Shown piece by piece: positions 54,468 to 62,594 of a DNA stretch of 64,000 nucleotides (within the stretch, counting starts at the first letter, position 1; each line of letters begins with the position of its first letter). The DNA is from Myxococcus qinghaiensis (GTDB taxonomy: Bacteria; Myxococcota; Myxococcia; Myxococcales; Myxococcaceae): contig NZ_JAKCFA010000004.1 of assembly GCF_024198215.1 (NCBI RefSeq), forward strand, positions 310,001 to 374,000. The letters run 5' to 3'. The notes beneath the pieces are model-generated. The model was given only the letters and a program-made list of their open reading frames with translations, had not been told where the DNA came from and did no database searches. Both the position numbers and the translations under genes were made by a program.

Positions 54468-55049
54468 ATGTCCGACGACACTCACAATGCGTCGCGCCCG
54501 GGCTACACCCGCCGGACGTACCTGCTCGACCGGGAGTTCCAGCTCAAGTACATCCTTCTGCTGGCCGGCATGGGCGCGGGCAGCCTGGGGGTGTTCGGAC
54601 TGCTGGCCCACCGCCTCCACGTCTCCTCCGTGAGCTCGGGAGTGGACGGCGGGCAATCGCTCCTATGGCTCACCGCGTTGGGCTCCACGGGGATGGGCGT
54701 GCTGCTGGGCCTGTTCGGGCTGCTCTTCACCCACCGCGTCGCGGGCCCCGTGCACGTGATGAGCCTCTATGTCGCGGCGCTGGCCGCCGGGCGCTATCCC
54801 CGCCTGCGCCCGCTGCGGAAGAAGGATGAGCTGAAGCGCTTCTTCGACCGGTTCAGCGAGGCGGTGGACCGCATCCGCCAGCGCGAGGCCGACGAGGCGT
54901 ACGCCCTGGAGGTGGCGCTGGCCGCGCTCAAGCCCGTGGCCACCACCCCCGAGGCCCGCGAGGCGCTGGAGACGCTGAACCAGCTGCACACGCGCAAACG
55001 TCAAGCAGTGGACAATCCCACCGGGGGCACCTTCAAGTCCGTGGCTTGA
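54468..55049 (+). CDS. Membrane protein with HAMP-like segment, upstream of fmt
   Basis: 193 residues from the ATG at 54468. Two transmembrane helices (YILLLAGMGAGSLGVFGLLA and LGSTGMGVLLGLFGLLF) flank a short loop. The second leads into THRVAGPVHVMSLYVAALAAGRYP, which is typical of HAMP-related linkers, then a charged helical region (RFFDRFSEAVDRIRQREAD). No catalytic or output domain is present. The next gene, fmt, starts 28 bases later. It may relay an envelope signal or stabilise another membrane protein; the function is unknown. Confidence 0.72.
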   Translation: MSDDTHNASRPGYTRRTYLLDREFQLKYILLLAGMGAGSLGVFGLLAHRLHVSSVSSGVDGGQSLLWLTALGSTGMGVLLGLFGLLFTHRVAGPVHVMSLYVAALAAGRYPRLRPLRKKDELKRFFDRFSEAVDRIRQREADEAYALEVALAALKPVATTPEAREALETLNQLHTRKRQAVDNPTGGTFKSVA

Positions 55050-55077
55050 AGCGTCGCCGCAGGAGAACCGCAACACC

Positions 55078-56013
55078 ATGAGCAGACCCCGCATCATCTT
55101 CATGGGCACGCCCGACTTCGCCGTGTCCTCGCTCGAAGCCTGCTTCGACTTGGGCGAAGTCGTGGCCGTCGTCACCCAGCCAGACAAGCCCAAGGGCCGG
55201 GGCAACACGCTGACGGCGCCGCCCGTGAAGGAGCTGGCGCTGGCGCGAGGCGTGCCCGTCTTCCAGCCCGTCAAGCTGCGCACGCCCCCGTTCGCCGAGG
55301 AGCTGCGCCGCTTCGAGCCCGACGTGTGCGTGGTGACGGCCTACGGCCGCATCCTCCCCAAGGACCTCCTCGACCTGCCCAAGAAGGGCTGCGTCAACGT
55401 GCACGGCTCGCTCCTGCCGCGCTTCCGGGGCGCCGCGCCGATTCAATGGTCGATTGCGTACGGCGACACGGAGACGGGCGTCACGCTGATGGTGATGGAC
55501 GAGGGCCTGGACACCGGCCCCATGCTCGCGATGAAGCGGCTGCCCATCGGCCCCGAGGACACGAGCGCGACCATGTACCCGAAGCTCGCGGCGCTCGGCG
55601 GAGAGCTGCTGCGCGAGTCGCTGCCGGCGTACCTCAGCGGTGAGCTGAAGCCCGTGCCCCAGCCCTCCGAGGGCATGGTGTTGGCGCCCATCATCGAGAA
55701 GGACGAGGGGAAGCTGGACTTCAACCGTCCCGCCGTCGCGCTGGAGCGGCGGCTGCGCGCCTTCACGCCGTGGCCCGGGGCGTTCACCACGCTGGGCGGC
55801 AAGCTGGTGAAGGTGCACCGCGTGCGCGTGGCGGAAGGGCAGGGCACGCCGGGCACGGTGCTGGCGGCGGGGCCGGAGGGGCTGGAGGTGGCGTGCGGCG
55901 AGGGCTCGCTCGTGCTGCTGGACATCCAGCCAGAGGGCAAGCGGGTGATGAAGGCGGCGGAGTTCCTCATGGGCCACAAGCTGGTCGTGGGCAGCCAGCC
56001 GTTCGGCACGTAG
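55078..56013 (+). CDS. fmt: Methionyl-tRNA formyltransferase
   Basis: 311 residues, the usual length. The N-terminal formyltransferase domain begins PRIIFMGTPDFAVSSLEA. The catalytic residues lie in NVHGSLLPRFRGAAPIQWSI (Asn107, His109) and MDEGLDTGPM. The C-terminal oligonucleotide-binding domain (about 205-310) binds the tRNA acceptor arm (RRLRAFTPWPGAFTTLGGKL). It formylates Met-tRNAfMet for translation initiation. Downstream lie the dehydroquinase-like gene and rsmB; fmt-rsmB neighbourhoods are common in bacteria, with the deformylase gene def often nearby but absent here. Confidence 0.97.
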   Translation: MSRPRIIFMGTPDFAVSSLEACFDLGEVVAVVTQPDKPKGRGNTLTAPPVKELALARGVPVFQPVKLRTPPFAEELRRFEPDVCVVTAYGRILPKDLLDLPKKGCVNVHGSLLPRFRGAAPIQWSIAYGDTETGVTLMVMDEGLDTGPMLAMKRLPIGPEDTSATMYPKLAALGGELLRESLPAYLSGELKPVPQPSEGMVLAPIIEKDEGKLDFNRPAVALERRLRAFTPWPGAFTTLGGKLVKVHRVRVAEGQGTPGTVLAAGPEGLEVACGEGSLVLLDIQPEGKRVMKAAEFLMGHKLVVGSQPFGT

Positions 56014-56062
56014 GGGATATGTCGCGGACGGGACGCGCTTTTTCGAGTACAGGCGGATGGGC

Positions 56063-57016
56063 ATGAGACTGCTGGTGTTGCATGGGCCGAACCTGAACCT
56101 GCTGGGTGTGCGCGATGGCACGCGGGGGTTGTCGGACCTGGACGTCGCGCTGCGCGCGCGGGCCAAGGAATTGGGACTGACGCTGAAAGTCGTCCAGTCC
56201 AACCACGAGGGCGTGTTGCTGGACACGCTCGCCGCCGAGCGCGAGGCGGTGGAGGGAATCCTCATCAACCCCGCGGGCCTCTTCGGCTCGTACGCCCTGA
56301 AAGAGGCGCTGGAGGCGGTGGGCCTGCCCGCCATCGAAGTGCTGCTGCGTCCCCCGGCCCGCGAGTCCGTCGTCGGGGAGGCGTGTGTCCTCCAGGTGCA
56401 CGGCGCCAGCGGCGGCTTCGAGCCCTACCTGGAGGCGCTGGACACCTTCGCCAGCGGCGTCTTCACCCCCGGCAAGCCGGAGCCGAAGAAGTCCCTGGGC
56501 CGCAAGCAGGAGGGCGACAGCCCGGCGGCGGCGAAGTCCTCCTCGTCCTCCGGCAAGTCGATAGGGCGCAAGGGCGCCGCCGAGACAGGGGGCGCGCTCG
56601 TGCGAGTCCCCGCGAAGCCGCTGGCGCTCCCGTCGGGGCAGGGTGCCTCCAACTCCTCCGGCAAGTCGATTGGACGCAAGCCGTCCGCCGCGAAGTCCGA
56701 GGACTCGGAGTCCTCCAGGTCTGGCAAGACGTTGGGGCGCGGTTCCAAGTCGGTGGCGTCGACGACGGACCTGCTCACGCGGATGCTGGTGCGCCAGAAG
56801 ATTTCGGACCGGCTCGCCGGAAAGCTCACCGCTTCCGAGCTGTCCACCTGGGCGCGCTCGCGCTACGAGGCCCTCCAAGGCGGCTCGCCCGTCGAGAATG
56901 ATTCGGGGGATTTGCTGGAGGACAGTCTCCAGCGCCTCACGCTGTCCCACCTCCCCGCGACGAAGCTCTCGGATGAGCAGCTCGTGGACCTGATGACTCG
57001 GCTCGACGAAGGATGA
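56063..57016 (+). CDS. Type II dehydroquinase-like protein with altered active site and a long Lys/Ser/Gly-rich C-terminal extension
   Basis: 317 residues from the ATG at 56063, with AGGCGG 6 bases upstream; ATG 56057 is less likely. The N-terminal ~130 residues follow type II 3-dehydroquinate dehydratase (RLLVLHGPNLNLLGVR, VQSNHEGVLLDTL, GILINPAGLFGSYALKEAL). But the lid tyrosine after GxR, the His of the YTHTS turn and the His of EVHLSN are absent (RDGTRG, LFGSY, EVLLRP); Asn69, Arg17 and Arg100 remain. The extension has repeated GKSIGRK / GKTLGR motifs (about 148-240) and a helical end. It is probably not an active enzyme. It sits between fmt and rsmB, overlapping rsmB by 4 bases. Confidence 0.8.
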   Translation: MRLLVLHGPNLNLLGVRDGTRGLSDLDVALRARAKELGLTLKVVQSNHEGVLLDTLAAEREAVEGILINPAGLFGSYALKEALEAVGLPAIEVLLRPPARESVVGEACVLQVHGASGGFEPYLEALDTFASGVFTPGKPEPKKSLGRKQEGDSPAAAKSSSSSGKSIGRKGAAETGGALVRVPAKPLALPSGQGASNSSGKSIGRKPSAAKSEDSESSRSGKTLGRGSKSVASTTDLLTRMLVRQKISDRLAGKLTASELSTWARSRYEALQGGSPVENDSGDLLEDSLQRLTLSHLPATKLSDEQLVDLMTRLDEG

Positions 57017-58329
57017 ATCCCCGCGCACTCGCCATCCTCGTGTTGGCGCGCGTCCGAGCAACGGACGCCTATCTCAACGTGGTGCTCGACACGATGTTGT
57101 CGGAGTCACCTCCCAAGGACCCGCGCGACGCGGGGCTCGCCACGGAGCTGGCGTACGGCACCACGCGCCGGCAGCTCGCGCTGGACTACGCCATCACCCG
57201 CTTCGCCGACCGCAAGCTGGAAGCCATGGAGGACCGCGTGCTGGCGGCCCTGCGCATCGGCGCGTACCAGATATTCCACACCCGCGTGCCCGCGCGCGCC
57301 GCCGTGGCGGAGACGGTGCAGGCCCTGAAGGAAGTGGGGCTCGCCCGCGCCGCCGGCTTCACCAACGCCATCCTCCGCAAGCTCGCGGATCTGCCCGCCC
57401 CGCCGCTGCCCTCGCCCACGGACGTCGCCCACCACCTGTCCGTGCGGGAGAGTCATCCGCAGTGGCTGGTGGAGCGCTGGCTGCGCCAGTTCGGCCGCGA
57501 GCGCGCCGAGTCCATGCTGGTGGCGGACAACCAGTCCCCGCCCGTCGTCATTCGCGCCAACACGTCCAAGGTGACGCGCGACGCGCTGCTCACCCAGTTG
57601 CAGGAAGTGGGCGTGGACGCGAAGGCCGCCACGATTTCGCCGGTGGGCATCATCCTGCCGCCGGTGGGCCGCATCGAGGACGTGTACGGCTACTCGGAGG
57701 GGCTGTGGCAGGTGCAGGACGAGGCCGCCCAGCTCGTCGGCGTGTACGGAGCCATCCCCGACAACGCGCGCGTGCTCGACGTCTGCGCGGCGCCCGGCGG
57801 CAAGTCCTGTCACCAGGCGCAGTCACACGACGTCGTCGCCGTGGACCTGCACGCCCACAAGCTGCGCAAGATTGAGTCGGAGGTGAAGCGCCTGGGCCTG
57901 ACGTCGCGGCTGAAGGCCTACGCGCACGACGCCACGGAGCCCTTCCCTGAAGCATGGGGCGAGTTCCACGCGATGCTGGTAGACGCACCGTGCTCGGGGC
58001 TGGGCACGCTGCGCAGACACCCGGAGCTGCGCTACCGCCGCAAGGAGGAGGACGTGTCCCGGCTGGCCACGCTCCAGCGGCGCATCCTGGAGAACTGCCA
58101 GGAGGCGGTGCCCGCGGGCGGACTGCTCGTCTACGCGGTGTGCACGCTGGAGCCGCAGGAGGGACAGGACCAGGTGGAGATGTTCCTGCGCAGCCACCCG
58201 GAGTGGACGGCCGAGCCGCCCGTGCTGCCGGGCCTCAAGCTGCCGCTCACCCAGGCGTACTTGAGGACCCTGCCAGGTCCGGAGGGCTTCGACGGGTTCT
58301 TCGCCGCGCGCCTCCGGAAGATGTACTAG
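57013..58329 (+). CDS. rsmB: 16S rRNA (cytosine-C5)-methyltransferase RsmB
   Basis: 438 residues. The N-terminal NusB-like RNA-binding domain (about 1-145) contains LATELAYGTTRRQLALDYAI and PARAAVAETVQALKEVGLA. The catalytic domain carries the SAM site VLDVCAAPGGKSCHQA and both conserved cysteines: Cys327 (DAPCSGLGTLRRHPE) and the nucleophile Cys377 (YAVCTLEPQE). It methylates C967 (E. coli numbering) of 16S rRNA in the cytoplasm. It overlaps the dehydroquinase-like gene by 4 bases, the last step of an fmt operon. Confidence 0.95.
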   Translation: MNPRALAILVLARVRATDAYLNVVLDTMLSESPPKDPRDAGLATELAYGTTRRQLALDYAITRFADRKLEAMEDRVLAALRIGAYQIFHTRVPARAAVAETVQALKEVGLARAAGFTNAILRKLADLPAPPLPSPTDVAHHLSVRESHPQWLVERWLRQFGRERAESMLVADNQSPPVVIRANTSKVTRDALLTQLQEVGVDAKAATISPVGIILPPVGRIEDVYGYSEGLWQVQDEAAQLVGVYGAIPDNARVLDVCAAPGGKSCHQAQSHDVVAVDLHAHKLRKIESEVKRLGLTSRLKAYAHDATEPFPEAWGEFHAMLVDAPCSGLGTLRRHPELRYRRKEEDVSRLATLQRRILENCQEAVPAGGLLVYAVCTLEPQEGQDQVEMFLRSHPEWTAEPPVLPGLKLPLTQAYLRTLPGPEGFDGFFAARLRKMY

Positions 58330-58342
58330 CGACTCCTGACGA

Positions 58343-59248
58343 CTACGCGTCCTCGGCGACAGGCATGGTGGCGGCGGCCTTGAACGCCTCCAACACCGCC
58401 GCCGAGGCGCGGTCCAGGTACTTGCCCTTGCGGATGAGCAGGCCGATGGGGCGCGACACGGGCCCTTCGGCGAAGGGCTTGGCCACCAGCGAGCCGGCCT
58501 TCACCTCGCTCTGCGCCGTGGACACGGGGAGGATGGCGACGCCCAGGCCCATCTCCACCGCCCGCTTGATGGTCTCCACGTTGTCCATCTCCATCACCGG
58601 GTTGATGTCGATGTTCTTCTCGCGGAAGAGCCTGTCCAACGCCTTGCGCGTGGGCGCCTCGCGGTCGAACGCGATGAAGGGCACGCCGGACAGCGCGGTG
58701 AGGCTCACCTTCTGCTTGCTGGCGAAGGAGTGGTTGGGGGCGCAGACGATGGCGAGCTTGTCGTCGCGGAACGGGAGGATGTCCACGCCCGCGCGCGGCT
58801 GCGGATAGGCGACGATGCCAATCTCCGCCGCGCCCAGAATCACGTCGTCGTAGACCTGGTCATTGCGGCGGTAGTTCAGCCGCATGTTCACCTTGGGGTG
58901 CGCCTTGAGCAGCTGCTTCTGCACGGCGTTCAGCTCGTGCAGACCCACCGAGTAGATGGTGGACACGGTGCTGGTGCCGGCGACCTCCGTGGCCTGCTCG
59001 CGAATCTCCTGCTCCACTTCCGCGAAGCGCGCGAGAATCTCCTTGCACCCACGGAACAGCCGCTCGCCCGCGGGCGTCGGCGTCACCTGCCGGGCGCTGC
59101 GCGACAGGAGCTTCTGCTCATAGCGGTTCTCCAGCGCGCGAATCTGCTGGCTGACCGCCGACTGCGTCACGTGGTTGAGCTGGGCCGCTCGCGAGAAGGA
59201 GCCGGTTTCCACCACGTCACAGAACATCTTCAGGGACTCGAGCTGCAT
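58343..59248 (-). CDS. LysR-family transcriptional regulator
   Basis: 301 residues. The winged helix-turn-helix (about 1-65) is MQLESLKMFCDVVETGSFSR, AAQLNHVTQSAVSQQIRALE and LFSRSARQVTPTPAGE-like. The remaining 230 residues are a two-lobed periplasmic-binding-protein-like sensor with YSVGLHELNAVQKQLLKAHP and VETIKRAVEMGLGVAILPVS. It is similar in length and layout to CysB/CbbR-type regulators. It converges on rsmB across 13 bases. An inverted repeat 21-46 bases upstream of its start is a likely autoregulatory site. The target genes are unknown. Confidence 0.94.
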   Translation of the reverse strand: MQLESLKMFCDVVETGSFSRAAQLNHVTQSAVSQQIRALENRYEQKLLSRSARQVTPTPAGERLFRGCKEILARFAEVEQEIREQATEVAGTSTVSTIYSVGLHELNAVQKQLLKAHPKVNMRLNYRRNDQVYDDVILGAAEIGIVAYPQPRAGVDILPFRDDKLAIVCAPNHSFASKQKVSLTALSGVPFIAFDREAPTRKALDRLFREKNIDINPVMEMDNVETIKRAVEMGLGVAILPVSTAQSEVKAGSLVAKPFAEGPVSRPIGLLIRKGKYLDRASAAVLEAFKAAATMPVAEDA

Positions 59249-59268
59249 GGGCCGCTCCTACTCCCAAC

Positions 59269-59294
59269 CTAATGGCCAGGCCACTACTAATTAG
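59269..59294. promoter_or_regulatory. Nested inverted repeats upstream of the LysR gene
   Basis: CTAAT at 59269-59273 and ATTAG at 59290-59294 flank the perfect 11-bp palindrome TGGCCAGGCCA (59273-59283). The element ends 21 bases before the LysR start. LysR proteins usually bind such sites to control themselves. Confidence 0.45.
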
Positions 59295-59396
59295 CCTTCC
59301 TACGTCACTCCGCCAAATGCGCTAACCCCTCGGGTTGGCGGGCTGTCGGGCAGAGGAAGGTGGGGGGCCCCGTGTGGTGGGGGGCCTCCGAGGGCG

Positions 59397-59690
59397 TCAG
59401 GGCGCTTCGGGAGGAGCGGGCGTGCGCCGCCGCACCAGGACGAAGAGGGCGGCGGCCAGGGCCACCAGCGCGCCGCCGAAGCGCGTCTGGAAGCGGCCCA
59501 TCTCGTGGCTGGCCTGCTGGAGCAGCTCGCACTCGGGGCCGGAGAGCTGGGTGCAGTCCAGGGTGCCGAAGGTCCCCTTGAGGCCGGCGGCGAGCAGCCC
59601 CAGCCCCCCCAGGAACATGCCGCCCGCGAGCCCCAGTGCGGCGGCGCGCAAGAGGGAGGGCTTCGGGGGCGACGGCGGAGGGGAGGGCAT
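59397..59690 (-). CDS. Small two-helix membrane protein
   Basis: 97 residues from the ATG at 59690. Two transmembrane helices (LRAAALGLAGGMFLGGLGLL and FGGALVALAAALFVLV) flank a loop with two cysteines (DCTQLSGPECELLQQ) that could form a disulfide outside the membrane. The N-terminus is Pro-rich and the C-terminus Arg-rich (VRRRTPAPPEAP), so both ends are probably cytoplasmic. It has no recognised family. It sits between the LysR gene and the divergent glycosyltransferase, 75 bases away. Confidence 0.65.
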   Translation of the reverse strand: MPSPPPSPPKPSLLRAAALGLAGGMFLGGLGLLAAGLKGTFGTLDCTQLSGPECELLQQASHEMGRFQTRFGGALVALAAALFVLVRRRTPAPPEAP

Positions 59691-59765
59691 GGTGGGTGGG
59701 TAGCTATAGCCGCGGGGGAGGGGCGGGCTCAACGGGGGGCGGGCAGGCGACGTATGCTTCCCGGC

Positions 59766-60863
59766 ATGCGAATCCTCTACGGTGTCGTCGGCGAAGGCAT
59801 GGGCCATGCGACGCGCTCCCGGGTGCTGCTCGAGGCGCTCACGAAGGAGCACGAGGTCCACATCGTCGTCTCCGGCCGGGCGCAGGACTACCTGGCCAAG
59901 CGCTTCCAGAACGTGCATGGCATCTGGGGCCTGACGCTGGCGTACGAAGGCAACTCCGTGAAGAAGTGGCAGACGGTGTTGCAGAACCTCACGGGCGCGG
60001 TGAAGGGCTTCCCGCAGAACGTGCGCCAGTACTTCGAGCTGGTGGGCGACTTCAAGCCGGACGTCGTCGTCAGCGACTTCGAGTCGTTCAGCTACCTGTT
60101 CGCCAAGACGCACCGGCTGCCGGTCATCAGCGTGGACAACATGCAGGTCATCAACCGCTGTCAGCACGAGCCCGCGCTCCTGGCCGGGTACGAGGACAGC
60201 TACGAGACGTCGCGCGCGATTGTCAAAGCGAAGCTGCCGGGCGCCTTCCACTACCTCGTCACCACGTTCTTCTATCCGCCGACGCGCAAGCGGCGCACCA
60301 CGCTGGCCCCGTCGATTCTGCGGCCGGAAATCATCGAGGCGAAGTCGGAGCCGGGTGAGCACCTGCTCGTGTACCAGACGTCCACGACGAACACGGCGCT
60401 GCCGGACATCCTCAAGGCGGCGGGCATCCCCTGCCGGGTGTACGGCCTGCGCCGCGACATCACCGAGGACCTGGTGGACGGCAACCTCACGTACCGGCCC
60501 TTCAGCGAGAAGGGCTTCATCGACGATTTGCGCACGGCGCGCGGCGTGGTGGCCAGCGGCGGTTTCACGCTGATGAGCGAGGCCGTCTACTTGAAGAAGC
60601 CCATGCTCAGCATCCCGCTGGAGGGCCAGTTCGAGCAGATCATCAACGCCCTGTATCTGGAGAAGCTGGGGTACGGGATGTACGTGAAGGCGCTGACGGT
60701 GGACTCGCTCAAGGAGTTCCTTGCGCGCGTGCCGGGCTGCGAGGAGGCGCTCAAGGGCTACGAGCAGGAGGGCAACACGAAGATGATTGCCTCCCTGCGT
60801 GAGCAGTTGGCCCTGGCGTACGAGCACCGAGGCCACTGGGCCATGGAGATGGCGCAGGACTGA
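59766..60863 (+). CDS. Glycosyltransferase (MurG/UGT-like GT-B fold, MJ1255 type)
   Basis: 365 residues from the ATG at 59766; ATG 59754 is possible. The N-terminus RILYGVVGEGMGHATRSRVL is the glycine-rich donor or acceptor loop of GT-B enzymes of the family 28 type. The C-terminal half carries VASGGFTLMSEAVYLKKPML and EGQFEQIINALYLEKLGYG, the nucleotide-sugar motif. No signal peptide or membrane helix; such proteins work at the inner membrane on lipid or polysaccharide acceptors. It is flanked by a divergent membrane protein and a convergent SDR gene. Donor and acceptor are unknown. Confidence 0.85.
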   Translation: MRILYGVVGEGMGHATRSRVLLEALTKEHEVHIVVSGRAQDYLAKRFQNVHGIWGLTLAYEGNSVKKWQTVLQNLTGAVKGFPQNVRQYFELVGDFKPDVVVSDFESFSYLFAKTHRLPVISVDNMQVINRCQHEPALLAGYEDSYETSRAIVKAKLPGAFHYLVTTFFYPPTRKRRTTLAPSILRPEIIEAKSEPGEHLLVYQTSTTNTALPDILKAAGIPCRVYGLRRDITEDLVDGNLTYRPFSEKGFIDDLRTARGVVASGGFTLMSEAVYLKKPMLSIPLEGQFEQIINALYLEKLGYGMYVKALTVDSLKEFLARVPGCEEALKGYEQEGNTKMIASLREQLALAYEHRGHWAMEMAQD

Positions 60864-60875
60864 GCGCGTGCGGGC

Positions 60876-61925
60876 CTAGTGGAGCGGGACGTCCAGCTCG
60901 TTGTTCCGCTCCGCCGCGCGGCGTGACAGCTCCGTGAGCCAGGAGCGGGTGAGGGGCGTCTCGCTCTGGGCGCCGGTGTGCGAGTCCGGGTTGCTGTTCT
61001 GGGGCATCAGCCGGTTGGCCCAGGCGAGCAGCGCCGCCGTCAATTCGGGCGCGAGCACCCGCCCCACCGCGCCCACTTTCGCGGCCAGGCCCACCAGCAG
61101 CTCCGCGTCGCCCCGGCGGCAGGCGTCTAGAATCAGGCGCGCGGCGCGCTCGGCGCTGGCCGAGAGCCCGGGGAGCGAGTCGCCCACGGCGAACCACGCG
61201 TACTCCGCCTCGTTCTGGCCCTTGAAGCGCGCGTTGCGATGGCTGCCCGTGCGCATCAACCCCGGGCACACGGTGGTGACCCGGATTCCGTCCTGACGCA
61301 GCTCCGCGCGCAGGCCGTCCGACAGGCCCACCAGCGCGAACTTGCTGGCGGAGTAGGGCAGGAGGTGCGGGACGCTGAGCTTGCCGCCCACGGAGGCGAT
61401 GTTGACGATGCGCCCCTCGCCCCGCTGCTTCATCTCCGGCAGCACCGCGAGCGTCGTGTACAGGGCGCCCCACAGGTGCGTGTCCAGCGCGTCCTGGAAG
61501 TCCTCCACCGTCATGGACTCCAGCGGCCCCACCGTGATGATGCCCGCGTTGTTGATGAGCACGTCCACCGCGCCCCAGCGCTCGTGCACCGCGCTCACCG
61601 TGGCCTCCACCTGCACCGGGTCCCTCACGTCGCAGGGCAGGGCGAGCACCTGGGCGCCGTCGCGCTCCAGCTCCTCGCGCGCCCGCTCCAGGGAAGTCTC
61701 GTCGCGGCCACAGAGCGCCACGCGCGCGCCCTGCTTCACCAGCTCGCGGGCGAGCACCAGCCCCAGGCCGCGCGAACCCCCGGTGATGAGCACCGTGCGC
61801 CCGTTGAACGAGTAGCGGGCGCGCCGCAGCACCTTGCGCAGCCCGAGCGTCGCGCCGATGCCCGCCGCCGTCAGCGTGCCCAGGGTGAGGCGGGAGGCCT
61901 GCTTGTCCTTGCGCCAGTCAGCCAT
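60876..61925 (-). CDS. Short-chain dehydrogenase/reductase with an N-terminal hydrophobic segment
   Basis: 349 residues from the ATG at 61925 with GGAGG upstream. An N-terminal segment of about 35 residues (LTLGTLTAAGIGATLGLRKV) precedes the Rossmann fold. The cofactor motif TGGSRGLG is at 48-55, followed by CDVRDP, NNAG, NIASVGG and the catalytic YSASK, so it should be an active NAD(P)-dependent oxidoreductase. A C-terminal extension of about 75 residues ends in a helical, charged tail. The N-terminal helix may tether it to the membrane, as in lipid or sterol-type reductases. It lies 26 bases after the thioredoxin-like gene on the same strand. Confidence 0.92.
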   Translation of the reverse strand: MADWRKDKQASRLTLGTLTAAGIGATLGLRKVLRRARYSFNGRTVLITGGSRGLGLVLARELVKQGARVALCGRDETSLERAREELERDGAQVLALPCDVRDPVQVEATVSAVHERWGAVDVLINNAGIITVGPLESMTVEDFQDALDTHLWGALYTTLAVLPEMKQRGEGRIVNIASVGGKLSVPHLLPYSASKFALVGLSDGLRAELRQDGIRVTTVCPGLMRTGSHRNARFKGQNEAEYAWFAVGDSLPGLSASAERAARLILDACRRGDAELLVGLAAKVGAVGRVLAPELTAALLAWANRLMPQNSNPDSHTGAQSETPLTRSWLTELSRRAAERNNELDVPLH

Positions 61926-61951
61926 GTGAGGGTCCTCCAATGAGTGCAGCG

Positions 61952-62428
61952 TCAGGGCGCGGGAGCGCCGGCCGAGCTGTCGTACTGGGTGAAGCGCTCC
62001 AGGGCGGGGCGCACCTGTCGGGCCGAGTTCTTTCCGCTGAAGTGGTGATGACGGCGGTCGGCATCGAACACGAGCCACGTGGGCGTCTTCGTCACGCCGT
62101 ACGCCTGGGCCATGGAGCCGTCATCCACCGCGATGGGAAAGAGGAGGCCCTGCTCGCGCGCGAAGGCCTCCACCGCGTTGGTGTCGCGCAGCTCCTTGGC
62201 GGAGTGGGTGACGTCCACGCCGATGACCTTGAGGCCCCGGGGGCCAAACTCCTCGAGGAAGCGCTGGAGCGCCGCGAAGTCCCGGGCGTGGTCGTCCGAG
62301 GTCATGGAGAAGAAGTAGAGGAGGACGGGCAGCCCGTCGAGCTCCGAGACATGGACGGGGGCGTTGATCCACCCTCCATCCGGGTCCAGCAGCGTGAGGT
62401 AGTGATTGTCCTGCGTGGGCGTGGGCAT
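61952..62428 (-). CDS. Thioredoxin-fold protein without cysteines (AhpC/TlpA-like)
   Basis: 158 residues from the ATG at 62428. The redoxin fold is visible: YLTLLDPDGGWINAPVHVSE, LPVLLYFFSMTSDDHARDFA, LKVIGVDVTHSAKELRDT, and the cis-proline segment GVTKTPTWLVFDADRR with a His-rich end. The place of the usual CxxC or peroxidatic Cys, after the YFF strand, reads SMTSDDH. There is no cysteine in the whole protein. It therefore cannot be a thiol-disulfide oxidoreductase or peroxiredoxin, and is more likely a binding, chaperone or regulatory relative. It precedes the SDR gene by 26 bases, suggesting a functional pair. Confidence 0.83.
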   Translation of the reverse strand: MPTPTQDNHYLTLLDPDGGWINAPVHVSELDGLPVLLYFFSMTSDDHARDFAALQRFLEEFGPRGLKVIGVDVTHSAKELRDTNAVEAFAREQGLLFPIAVDDGSMAQAYGVTKTPTWLVFDADRRHHHFSGKNSARQVRPALERFTQYDSSAGAPAP

Positions 62429-62594
62429 AGGGGCTCCCGCGAGATGGGCCTGGGTCTGAAGGTCGCCCCTCAAGCTATGCATCCAGCGGAGTCCTCCAGG
62501 GCTCGCACCGGGGTGTCGACTGCCTGCCCGGAGGAGGACGCACGGGGCGGGTGGCGCTGGACGGACGGCGGCCAAGAAGGCAGACAGTCGCTTC

